Below, one piece after another: positions 49,290-56,954 of a DNA stretch of 64,000 bases. The position numbers were made by a program, and so were the translations under genes. The DNA lies in the NCBI RefSeq assembly GCF_033441515.1, contig NZ_JAWQJT010000003.1, positions 2,108,001 to 2,172,000 of the forward strand, read 5' to 3'. Source of the DNA: Amycolatopsis solani (GTDB lineage Bacteria > Actinomycetota > Actinomycetes > Mycobacteriales > Pseudonocardiaceae). Numbering within the stretch: position 1 is the stretch's first letter; the number at the start of each line of letters is the position of its first letter. The notes under the pieces were generated by a model. That model saw only the letters and a program-made list of their open reading frames with translations, had not been told where the DNA came from and did no database searches.

Positions 49290-51008
49290 TCAGGCGCGAA
49301 TTTCGTTGAGGTAGTTGTAGATCGTGTAGCGCGTGACGTCGAGCCGCCCGGCCAGGTGGTCCACCGCGTCCTTGATGAGGAAATAACCGGCCTCGTCGAG
49401 TTCCCGGACCACCGCGGCCTTGTGCCGTTTCTTCATCAGGTCCACCGGGATCCCGGCCTTGGTGACCGCCCGGTCGACGAGGAACCGCTGCAGGCTGTCG
49501 ACGTCCGGTGGGAAAGTCTCCGGCTCGCCGTTGCCGCCGGCCGGAGCCGACGCGTCCACGCTGTTGACGCACAGGCAGCCGACCGCGATCCCGTCGGCGT
49601 CGCGCAGGAACAGCGTCGACGAGCGGATCGGCCGCCCGTCCGGGCCGTGCGTGCGGTAGTTCGTCAGGTCCTGCGTGGTGCCGCGGCGGACCAGGCCGAG
49701 CAGCAGGTCGGTCATCGGCCCGCCGACGCTGCGGCCGGTCAGGTCGCCGGCGATGGCGACGATCGAATCCGGCAGCCGGCTCAGGTCGTGCAGCAGTACT
49801 TCGTTGCCCGGCCCCAGCATCGCCGCCAGCCCCGGGATCGCCGGGACGAGCGCGGTGAGCACCTCGTGCGTGGTCGCACCCGCGGCGGGGACGGCCAGCG
49901 GCTCACGCGGCTTGGTCAACGTCTCCAGCGCGGCGCGCAGCAGGTCCGCCGCGGCCGCCGGTGTCGAGGCGTGCGGCGACAGGCGGACGTGCTCGGGCCG
50001 CACGGTCGCCGCGATCCCGGCGTTGGCCAGCGCCGCGCCGACCTGCTCGGCGGGGTGGCCGGGCAGCGTGAACGCCAGGATCCCCGCCCGCCGCCCGGTT
50101 GCCGAAACCACTTCCGCGCCGCACGAGGCCAGCACCTCCTCGAACGACCCGATCCGCTCGGCGATCCGCGCCGCGATGGCGGGCACCCCGGCGTCCTCGA
50201 CGAGTTCGAGGGCTTCGGCGAACGCACCCGAAGTGATCGGGCTGAGGTTGGAGATCGACCAGGCCTGCGCGGTGGCGTCGGGGGCGTGGATCTCGTCGTC
50301 GAACAGGCCGGGGTCGCGCGCGCCGGTCCAGCCCGACAGCACCGGGTCCATCCGCTCGAGCGCGTTGTCGGACAGCACCGCGAAGCCGGTCCCCCAGCCC
50401 GCGCGCAGCCACTTCTGCCCGCCGACGACCAGCACGTCCGCGACCTCCCACGGCGCCTCGACCACGCCGAAGCCCTGGATGCCGTCGACGACCAGCAGCC
50501 GGTCGCCGACGACGTCGCGCAGCGCGGCCAGGTCGGCGCGGAACCCGGTGCGGAAGTCGACCGCGCTGACGCTCACCGTGGTGATCTCCGGCGTCAACGC
50601 GGAAGCGACCCGCTCCGGCGTGACGTAACCGCCGGTCAGCCGCCGCACGGTGAGGCGCCCGGCCTGTTCGGCGCGCGCCCACGGGTAGGTGTTGGCGGGG
50701 AATTCCGCCGCCGACACCAGGACTTCGCCGGAGCTGTGGAACGCGGCCTGGAACAGCCCCAAGCTGGTGTGCGGGAGCAGCACGGTGTGGTCGGTGTCCG
50801 AACCGGACAGCCGCGCGGCGGCGGCCTTGGCCCGGATCTCCTGCCGCATCAGCTCGTCCACAGTGGATGGACCGGCGGTGGTGGCCTGGTCGAGCAGGGC
50901 GGCCGTGGTGTCGAGCACCGCGTGCGACGGCGGGCCGAACCGGGCGAAGTCGAGGTAGCCGGCGGGCTCGTCGAACTGGAGCAGGTACCGGGGCGAAATC
51001 CGCGTCAC
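49290..51008 (-). CDS. class V aminotransferase fused to YheO/DauR-type regulator
   Basis: 572 residues. Residues about 1-370 are a fold-type I PLP enzyme of class V (IscS/isopenicillin-epimerase-like): LLPHTSLGLFQAAFHSSGEVLVS, VSAVDFRTGFRADL, LLVVDGIQGFGV and the PLP lysine K199 in GGQKWLRAGWGTGF. Residues about 385-480 are a YheO-like PAS (LLGPGNEVLLHDLSRLPDSIVAIAGDLTGRSVGGPMTD, then LFLRDADGIAVGCLCVNSV). The last 60 residues are a DauR-type helix-turn-helix (AVDHLAGRLDVTRYTIYNYLNEIR). Enzyme plus regulator in one chain suggests it senses its own amino-acid substrate. The start overlaps the ATP-binding gene, so it is the last gene of the importer operon. Confidence 0.85.
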   Translation of the reverse strand: MTRISPRYLLQFDEPAGYLDFARFGPPSHAVLDTTAALLDQATTAGPSTVDELMRQEIRAKAAAARLSGSDTDHTVLLPHTSLGLFQAAFHSSGEVLVSAAEFPANTYPWARAEQAGRLTVRRLTGGYVTPERVASALTPEITTVSVSAVDFRTGFRADLAALRDVVGDRLLVVDGIQGFGVVEAPWEVADVLVVGGQKWLRAGWGTGFAVLSDNALERMDPVLSGWTGARDPGLFDDEIHAPDATAQAWSISNLSPITSGAFAEALELVEDAGVPAIAARIAERIGSFEEVLASCGAEVVSATGRRAGILAFTLPGHPAEQVGAALANAGIAATVRPEHVRLSPHASTPAAAADLLRAALETLTKPREPLAVPAAGATTHEVLTALVPAIPGLAAMLGPGNEVLLHDLSRLPDSIVAIAGDLTGRSVGGPMTDLLLGLVRRGTTQDLTNYRTHGPDGRPIRSSTLFLRDADGIAVGCLCVNSVDASAPAGGNGEPETFPPDVDSLQRFLVDRAVTKAGIPVDLMKKRHKAAVVRELDEAGYFLIKDAVDHLAGRLDVTRYTIYNYLNEIRA

Positions 51009-51778
51009 GCGAGGATCCTCGCCAGGAACTGCCGGGTGCGTTCGTGCTTCGGCGCGCTCAAGACCTCCGACGGCGGCCCGGTCTCGACGACGGCGCCGTC
51101 GGCCAGGAACACCACCTCGTCGGCGGCCTCTGCGGCGAAGCTCATCTCGTGCGTCACGACGACCATCGTCATCCCCTCCCCCGCCAACGTACTCATCACT
51201 TCCAGCACCTCCCCGACCAGCTCCGGGTCGAGTGCCGACGTCGGCTCGTCGAACAGCATCAGCTTCGGTTTCATCGCCAGCGACCGCGCGATCGCCACGC
51301 GCTGCTGCTGCCCGCCGGACAGCTGCGCCGGGTAGGCGTCGGCGCGGTGCGCGAGCCCGACGCGGTCGAGCAGCTCGAGCCCCTGCTTGCGGGCGTCGTC
51401 GGGCTTCAGGCCGAGCACCCGGATCGGGCCCTCGACGACGTTCTCCAGCGCGGTCCGGTGCGCGAACAGGTTGAACCGCTGGAACACCATGCCGATGTCC
51501 CGGCGCTGGCGGGCGACGTCGCGCTCGCGCAGTTCGTACAGCTTCCCGCCGCGTTGCCGGAAGCCGATCGGCTCGCCGTCGACCCAGATCTGGCCGGCGT
51601 CGATCGTCTCCAGGTGGTTGATGCAGCGCAGGAAGGTGCTCTTCCCGGCGCCGGACGGGCCGAGCAGGCAGACGACCTGTCCCTTGTGGACTTCGAGGTC
51701 GATGCCGCCGAGGACTTCGGTGTGACCGTAGGACTTCTTGACGCCGACGGCGCGTAGCAGTGGCTCAGACACGGGCAC
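51005..51778 (-). CDS. polar amino-acid ABC transporter ATP-binding protein
   Basis: 257 residues from GTG 51778 (a second GTG 6 bases later is possible). GlnQ/HisP type: Walker A LLGPSGAGKST, signature LSGGQQQRVAIARSLA, Walker B LMLFDEPTSALDPE, and switch His VVVTHEMSFA. It powers uptake of a polar amino acid with the permease and binding protein encoded upstream. It overlaps both neighbours: permease by 14 bp and the aminotransferase-regulator by 4 bp. Confidence 0.95.
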   Translation of the reverse strand: MPVSEPLLRAVGVKKSYGHTEVLGGIDLEVHKGQVVCLLGPSGAGKSTFLRCINHLETIDAGQIWVDGEPIGFRQRGGKLYELRERDVARQRRDIGMVFQRFNLFAHRTALENVVEGPIRVLGLKPDDARKQGLELLDRVGLAHRADAYPAQLSGGQQQRVAIARSLAMKPKLMLFDEPTSALDPELVGEVLEVMSTLAGEGMTMVVVTHEMSFAAEAADEVVFLADGAVVETGPPSEVLSAPKHERTRQFLARILA

Positions 51779-52643
51779 TCCTCACCAGCGGCACGCCGCG
51801 CAACGCCTTGCCCGCGCGGGCGAGCGGCCCACGATCGGCCTGGCCGAACGAGCGCTCCAGGTAGTGCTGGCCCACCCCGGCGACGGTCACCACGACCATG
51901 TACCAGACGGCCGCGGCCAGCAGGGTCTCCATCACCAGCAGGTTGTTCGACGAGATGTTGTTCGCCGCGTGGATCAGCTCGGTCACGCCGATCACCGACG
52001 CCATCGACGTGCCCTTGAGCATGTTGATGAAGTCGTTGCCGGTCGGCGGGATGATCACGCGCATGGCCTGCGGCAGCACGACCCGGCGCAGCGTCGCGGC
52101 CGGCGTCATGCCGATCGACTTCGCCGCCTCGGTCTGTCCACTGTCGACGCTGTTGAGCCCGGCCCGGACGATCTCGGCCATGTACGCGCTTTCGTTGAGC
52201 GCCAGGCCGAGGAACGCGGCGGTGAACGCGCTGATCAGCACGTTCGTCTGCTCGTGGACCAGGAACGGGATGTCGATGACCGGGAACACCAGCGCCAGGT
52301 TGTACCAGAGGAGGATCTGCAGCAGCACCGGAAGGCCGCGGAAGATCCAGATGTAGCCGGCGGCGAACCACCGGGCGACCGGGTTGGCGCTGCGGCGCAG
52401 CAGGGCGATGACGATGCCGAGCACGATCGCGACGGCCTGGGACAGCACCGCCAGCACGACGGTGTTGAGTAGCCCCGTCGCCATCACCTTGTAGAAGACG
52501 AAGTCCGGGACCTGGTTCCACTCGATCTGCGCGTTGCCGAGCGCGATGCCCAGCAGCACGAGCAGGGCCAGGATGATCGCCGCGGCGACCCACCGTCCCC
52601 AGTGGCGGAGCCGGACGATCGGGAGTGGCTCAGGAGCCGCCAT
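51765..52643 (-). CDS. polar amino-acid ABC transporter permease
   Basis: 292 residues. ATG 52643 was chosen because GGAGG lies ten bases upstream; it overlaps the end of the binding-protein gene by 14 bp. HisM/GlnP type with about five to six membrane helices (VAAAIILALLVLLGIALG, GLLNTVVLAVLSQAVAIVLGIVIALL) and the conserved loop SIGMTPAATLRRVVLPQAMRVIIPPTGNDFINMLKGTS, which contacts the ATPase. One subunit type suggests a homodimeric channel. Confidence 0.95.
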   Translation of the reverse strand: MAAPEPLPIVRLRHWGRWVAAAIILALLVLLGIALGNAQIEWNQVPDFVFYKVMATGLLNTVVLAVLSQAVAIVLGIVIALLRRSANPVARWFAAGYIWIFRGLPVLLQILLWYNLALVFPVIDIPFLVHEQTNVLISAFTAAFLGLALNESAYMAEIVRAGLNSVDSGQTEAAKSIGMTPAATLRRVVLPQAMRVIIPPTGNDFINMLKGTSMASVIGVTELIHAANNISSNNLLVMETLLAAAVWYMVVVTVAGVGQHYLERSFGQADRGPLARAGKALRGVPLVRSARV

Positions 52644-53577
52644 TGACCGCGGCCTCCTTGATGGCACCCTGCTCGACGCCCCAGGCCTGCAGGACCTTGC
52701 CGTAGGTGCCGTCGGCGATCAGTGCTTGCAGCGCCTTCTGCACCGAGTCGCGCAGCGCCGTGTTCGCCTTGTTGACGCCGATGCCGTACGGCCCGCCCTC
52801 GATCGGCTCGCCCGGGACGACCTCGAAGAACTTGCCCTCGCCCGCGGTGCGCGAGATGTAGACGGCGCTGGGCAGGTCGTTGAGGATCGCGGCGACGCGG
52901 CCGGTGCGCAGCTGGTTCTGGTTCTGGTTGTCGCTGTCGGTCGCGGTGACGTTGACCGCGGGCTTGCCGGCCTGCGTGCACTTCGTGCTCTGCGCTTCGG
53001 CGAACTTCTGGTGGCTGGTGCCCTGCACGACGGCGACGTTCTTGCCGCAGAGGGTGTCCGGGCCGGTGATGCCGTCCGGGTTGCCCTTGCGGATCATGAT
53101 CGTGATGCCCGAGGTGAAGTAGTCGACGAAGTCGATCTGCGCCTGGCGGGCCTTGGTGTCGTTCATGCCGGCCATGGTCAGGTCGATGCGGCCCGACTGG
53201 AGGCTGGTGATGAGCGAGCCGAACGCCATGTCCTGGTGGGTGACCTGGACGCCGAGCTTCGCGGCGATGGCCTTGGCGAGGTCGACCTCGTAACCGATCG
53301 GGGTCTTGCCGTCGGCGGCGTAGAAGTTGTTGGGCGCGGACTGCAGGTTCGACGCCAGGTGCAGGCCCGCCTGCTTGACGTTGTCCGGCAGGGCGGCGTT
53401 GAGCTGCGCGTCCTTCTGCACACCCTGCACGATGGCGGCGGTGTCCGGGATGCCGGACGCGGGCGCGCCGGCGGCCTGCGACGTCCCGCCCGCGCCGTCG
53501 GGGCCACCGCCGCAAGCGGTCACCAGGACGGCCAGGCTCGCGAGCAACACCGCCTGTGCGGCGCGTGAACGGGACAT
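52630..53577 (-). CDS. polar amino-acid ABC transporter substrate-binding lipoprotein
   Basis: 315 residues. The signal ends in a lipobox (VLVTAC). Type 2 binding-protein fold (SBP_bac_3): DGKTPIGYEVDLAKAIAAKLGVQVTHQDMAF, LITSLQSGRIDLTMAGMNDTKARQAQIDFVDYFTSGITI, and GKNVAVVQGTSHQKFAEAQ. It captures the amino acid for the permease/ATPase downstream. The D-arginine/ornithine type of ligand is possible given the DauR-like regulator in this operon, but that is inference. It is divergent from the Gfo/Idh oxidoreductase gene. Confidence 0.9.
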   Translation of the reverse strand: MSRSRAAQAVLLASLAVLVTACGGGPDGAGGTSQAAGAPASGIPDTAAIVQGVQKDAQLNAALPDNVKQAGLHLASNLQSAPNNFYAADGKTPIGYEVDLAKAIAAKLGVQVTHQDMAFGSLITSLQSGRIDLTMAGMNDTKARQAQIDFVDYFTSGITIMIRKGNPDGITGPDTLCGKNVAVVQGTSHQKFAEAQSTKCTQAGKPAVNVTATDSDNQNQNQLRTGRVAAILNDLPSAVYISRTAGEGKFFEVVPGEPIEGGPYGIGVNKANTALRDSVQKALQALIADGTYGKVLQAWGVEQGAIKEAAVNGGS

Positions 53578-53591
53578 TTCGGACCTCCACT

Positions 53592-53623
53592 GTTCGGCTG
53601 GGCCGAACGGTACAACTCGTTGT
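53592..53623. promoter_or_regulatory. inverted repeats in the divergent amino-acid importer / oxidoreductase promoter
   Basis: GTTCGG-CTGGG-CCGAAC at 53592-53608 and ACAAC-TC-GTTGT at 53612-53623, adjacent, within 46 bp of the binding-protein start. Two repeated GTTGAA blocks follow to 53645. They are the obvious places for the fused aminotransferase-regulator (49290) to bind; this is untested. Confidence 0.5.
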
Positions 53624-53673
53624 TGAAGAGGTCAACTGGCTGTTGAAATCTCCTCCGGTGCTAGCTTCGCCGC

Positions 53674-54660
53674 ATGAGCCTGCGGATCGGCATCCTGGGG
53701 GCGGCTCGCATCGCCCCGGCCGCCCTGATCAAGCCCGCTTCCGCACACCCCGACGTCGAGGTCACGGCGATCGCGGCCCGCTCGGCCGACCGGGCGCAAG
53801 CGTTTGCTTCCCGGCATCTGATTCCGCGGGCTCACGGGAGCTACGAAGAGTTGCTGGCGGATCCGGACATCGACGCCGTGTACAACCCGCTCCCGAACGG
53901 CCTCCACGGCCGCTGGACCCGGGCGGCGCTGGAAGCCGGCAAGCACGTGCTGTGCGAGAAGCCGTTCACGGCGAACGCGGCGGAGGCTCGCGAGATCGCC
54001 GCGCTGGCGGCCGCGTCGGACCGCGTGGTCATGGAGGCGTTCCACTACCGCTACCACCCGCTGGCGCTGTGGGTGGAGGAGATCGTCGCGTCCGGCGAGC
54101 TGGGCACGCTGGAGCGCGTCGAGACGGCGGTGTGCTTCCCGCTGCCGAAGTTCTCGGACATCCGCTACGACTACGGCCTGGCGGGCGGCGCGCTGATGGA
54201 CGCGGGCTGCTACGCGGTCCACATGGCCCGGACGTTCGGAGGTGGCGAGACACCGACGGTGGTCTCGGCTTCGGCGCGCCTGCGGTCACCGCGGGTCGAC
54301 CGGGCGATGACGGCGGAGCTTCGCTTCCCCGCGGGCCACACCGGCCGGGTGACGTGCTCGATGTGGTCGTCTTCGCTGCTCAAGATCAACGCGAAGGTGG
54401 TCGGCTCGAAGGGGTCGATCAGCGTCCTCAACCCGCTGATGCCCCAGGCGTACCACCGGGTTTCGGTGCGCGTTTCCGGCGCTCGCCGCACGGAGAAGTT
54501 CCCCCGCCGTCCGACGTACGCCTACCAGCTGGACGCGTTCGCGGCGGCAGTCCTGCACGGCGAACCGGTCAAGACCTCGGCGGCCGACGCGGTCGAGACG
54601 ATGACCGTGATCGACGAGATCTACCGCGCCGCGGGACTGCCGCCGCGAGAGCCGAGCTAA
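53674..54660 (+). CDS. Gfo/Idh/MocA-family oxidoreductase
   Basis: 328 residues. Rossmann NAD(P) site at the N-terminus (GILGAARIAPAALIKPA), then the family segments DIDAVYNPLPNGLHGRW, HVLCEKPFTANAAEAREI and VMEAFHYRYHPLA, where K in EKP and H in FHYRYHP are catalytic-site positions. The C-terminal alpha/beta sheet domain follows. Members oxidise or reduce sugars, inositols or their derivatives. It is divergent from the amino-acid importer operon. Its stop interlocks with that of the convergent GH8 gene. The substrate cannot be read. Confidence 0.85.
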   Translation: MSLRIGILGAARIAPAALIKPASAHPDVEVTAIAARSADRAQAFASRHLIPRAHGSYEELLADPDIDAVYNPLPNGLHGRWTRAALEAGKHVLCEKPFTANAAEAREIAALAAASDRVVMEAFHYRYHPLALWVEEIVASGELGTLERVETAVCFPLPKFSDIRYDYGLAGGALMDAGCYAVHMARTFGGGETPTVVSASARLRSPRVDRAMTAELRFPAGHTGRVTCSMWSSSLLKINAKVVGSKGSISVLNPLMPQAYHRVSVRVSGARRTEKFPRRPTYAYQLDAFAAAVLHGEPVKTSAADAVETMTVIDEIYRAAGLPPREPS

Positions 54661-55862
54661 GCAGCCACGTAGTTGCCGCTCAGGACGAGCAGGACCTGGA
54701 TCGTGATGCCCGTTCCGTAGTAGTCCGTCGCGTCCGGGGACCACGACGAAACCGCCGTCCACAGCTTGTCGAGCCAGGCCTGGCTGCCCGGGTCCGCCAT
54801 CGCCGCCACCGCGAACGGGGCCGTGAAGCACGGGTGCTGGCCGCTTTCGGTCTTCGAACCCGACAGGGAATAACCGCTCTGGATCTTCGCCGGGTCGCCG
54901 CCCGTGGCGGACTTGATCCACGTCGTCATCTTGCGGACCTGGTTCGCCGCCGCGCTACCGGAAAAAGAGATCGCGTCCACGCCGAGGCGCCACGGGTCGC
55001 GGCAAGCGTTCCAGCTGTACTTGCCGTCGTACGGGCCCTCCAGGAAGTTCGACGGCGCCGGCTTCGGGGTCGAGTTCGTGCTGACGACGAAGTCCGGCAG
55101 CAGGCCCGTGTTCGGCGCGTACTGCGACTGCAGCTGGCTCACCGCGGTCTCCGAACGGGTCCGGACCTGGTCCCAGAAGCTGTCGCCGGTCGCCTTCGCG
55201 AAGGCGCGCAGGTGTCCCGGCATCCAGTCCGACGAGCGCGAGCTGTTCTTGTACTCCGCGTCGTTGCCCCAGTCGCCGAGCAGCGTGAACTTCGTGGACC
55301 CGTTGACCTCGCTCTTCTTGATCGCGTTGATGATCCGGACGGCTTCGGCCTTGTAGTTGACCGAGCCGGAGCTGCCCCACTTCTGGTCGGCGATCAGCAG
55401 GCCGTAGGCGATTTCGAGGTCGCCGTCGGTCGCGGAGTCGCTGCCGTTGACGCTCTTGCAGTTCGCATCCTGCTCGGCCGCGTGCAGGTCCTTGTTGTTG
55501 ACCGACGGGTGCGCCTTCACGAACTTCAGGATCCCGTCGACGATCGAGCGCGCCTGCGAGTCCTTGTCCGCCATCATCGCCGAGATCGTCAGGCCGTAGC
55601 CCTCCCCCTCGGCGACGAACGAGTGGTCGGCGTCCTTCGACAGCACGGCGTAGGTGCCGCTGCCGCACTTGGTCGTCAGGAAGTTCTTCTTCCAGAAGTC
55701 GTAGTACTTCTGGAGCGCCTGGTCCTGCGCGGCCTGGGAGACCGACGGCCGCAACGTGCCCGGCACGTACGGGGTACCCGCCGCGGACGCGGTCGTCGGC
55801 ACGCTCAGCAGCCCGGCGGCCAGCGCGGCCGAAGCCACCACCGCCCGGACGATCTTCTTCAT
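54657..55862 (-). CDS. secreted GH8 endoglucanase-type enzyme
   Basis: 401 residues with a Sec signal ending at STASA. (alpha/alpha)6 barrel of family GH8: VAEGEGYGLTISAMMAD with E85 at the general-acid position, and SATDGDLEIAYGLL with D146, matching the family signature ATD-x-D. GH8 enzymes cut beta-1,4-glucan, lichenan, chitosan or xylan with inversion. Length is normal. A near-perfect 19-bp palindrome lies about 80 bp upstream (55942). Confidence 0.9.
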   Translation of the reverse strand: MKKIVRAVVASAALAAGLLSVPTTASAAGTPYVPGTLRPSVSQAAQDQALQKYYDFWKKNFLTTKCGSGTYAVLSKDADHSFVAEGEGYGLTISAMMADKDSQARSIVDGILKFVKAHPSVNNKDLHAAEQDANCKSVNGSDSATDGDLEIAYGLLIADQKWGSSGSVNYKAEAVRIINAIKKSEVNGSTKFTLLGDWGNDAEYKNSSRSSDWMPGHLRAFAKATGDSFWDQVRTRSETAVSQLQSQYAPNTGLLPDFVVSTNSTPKPAPSNFLEGPYDGKYSWNACRDPWRLGVDAISFSGSAAANQVRKMTTWIKSATGGDPAKIQSGYSLSGSKTESGQHPCFTAPFAVAAMADPGSQAWLDKLWTAVSSWSPDATDYYGTGITIQVLLVLSGNYVAA

Positions 55863-55941
55863 CGCTCCTCCGTAAAGGACATCGTTGGCTGCGGCGACGG
55901 CGATGTGAGCGTGACAGAAGGTTCAAGACCCGGTCAAGACT

Positions 55942-55960
55942 GTTAGGAAACTTTCCTTAC
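55942..55960 (-). promoter_or_regulatory. 19-bp near-palindrome upstream of GH8
   Basis: GTTAGGAAACTTTCCTTAC, palindromic about the central C with one mismatched pair. It is 80 bp upstream of the GH8 start and 60 bp upstream of the flavin-protein gene on the other strand, so it could serve either promoter. Confidence 0.5.
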
Positions 55961-56019
55961 TATGACCGTGAGTGGTCTCACCGCGCCCCCGGCCACCCGG
56001 ACGGACTAGCGTGGGTCCC

Positions 56020-56415
56020 ATGAAGATCGACGACCGCAGCCCCGACTTCCGCACGTTCTGGACCGAGCGCCGGCTGGCCACCCTCACCACGGTCCGGCCC
56101 GACGGCACGCCGCACGTCGTCGCGGTCGGCGTCACCGTGGACTTCGACGCCGGCGTCGCCCGCGTGATCACGTTCGCCACCTCGGTCAAGGCCCGGCTGA
56201 TCCGGGCCGCGGGCGCCGCGGGCGTCCCCGTCGCGGTGTGCCAGCTGGAGGGCCCGAAGTGGTCCACTTTGGAGGGACGAGCGGTGCTGCGCGACGACCC
56301 GGAGTCGGTGCGCGACGCGGAAAACCGCTACGCCGCCCGCTACCGCCAGCCGAAGCCGAACCCCCAGCGGGTCGTCCTCGAGATCGCCGTGACCCGGGTG
56401 CTCGGCAACGCTTAG
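56020..56415 (+). CDS. split-barrel flavin/F420-dependent oxidoreductase (PNPOx-like)
   Basis: 131 residues, the pyridoxamine 5'-phosphate oxidase-like split beta-barrel: FWTERRLATLTTVRPDGTPHVVAVGVTVDFDAGVARVITF, and CQLEGPKWSTLEGRAVL. Actinobacterial members of this size often use F420 and include unknown-function TIGR-type proteins. Cofactor and substrate are not readable. Its stop shares four bases with the convergent TetR gene. Confidence 0.75.
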   Translation: MKIDDRSPDFRTFWTERRLATLTTVRPDGTPHVVAVGVTVDFDAGVARVITFATSVKARLIRAAGAAGVPVAVCQLEGPKWSTLEGRAVLRDDPESVRDAENRYAARYRQPKPNPQRVVLEIAVTRVLGNA

Positions 56416-56954
56416 ATACCTCGTGAGTGCACCAGCCGGGTGTACTCAGCCAGCAACGTGGCCAGCTCGCTCTGCTCCCCCGCCGCGGCCAGTTGCTGGT
56501 GGCCCACCAGCATCGCCATGCCCAGCGAGGTCAGTGTCCGCGCGAGGGCGCCGTCGCCGACGATGCCCTTGACCGCCTTGCCGACCGTCCGCAGCCGTGC
56601 CGCGTCGACGCGTTTCTGTGCCGCCCGCACCGTTTCGTCGTTCGCTGCCCACGCCCGGATGGCCGCCTCGGCCTCGTGCGGCAGCCCGAGTGTCAGGTCC
56701 ATCAGCGCGGCGAAGTCCGCCGACGGGCCGCCGCTGCCGAAGTTCCGCTCGCGCAGGATGCGTACCTGCCGGTTCCCCCAGTGCTCTAGCAGCTGCTCCA
56801 CGAACCCCGGCCAGCCCCCGAAGTGGTGGTAGAACGACCCGCTCGTGACGCCGAGCCCGCGGCACAGCCTGCCGACGTTCAGCTCGGTGAAGCCGTGCTG
56901 GGCCAGCACGTCGAGCGCGGCCGCGAAGTACTCCTCCCGCGTGACCGAGGGCAT
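56412..56954 (-). CDS. TetR-family regulator linked to acyl-CoA synthetase
   Basis: 180 residues. Helix-turn-helix at about 5-50 (EEYFAAALDVLAQHGFTELNVGRLCRGLGVTSGSFYHHFGGWPGF). The C-terminal domain resembles lipid/acyl-CoA-responsive TetR proteins. The ATG overlaps the synthetase stop (TGATG), so it is translationally coupled. It probably represses the two-gene operon through the 20-bp palindrome at 58525. Confidence 0.85.
   Translation of the reverse strand: MPSVTREEYFAAALDVLAQHGFTELNVGRLCRGLGVTSGSFYHHFGGWPGFVEQLLEHWGNRQVRILRERNFGSGGPSADFAALMDLTLGLPHEAEAAIRAWAANDETVRAAQKRVDAARLRTVGKAVKGIVGDGALARTLTSLGMAMLVGHQQLAAAGEQSELATLLAEYTRLVHSRGI

Noticed and set aside
56421..56435. CTCGTGAGTGCACC, resembling the GTGAGTGTT hairpin family
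   Set aside because: It lies inside the TetR coding sequence and has no complementary arm.
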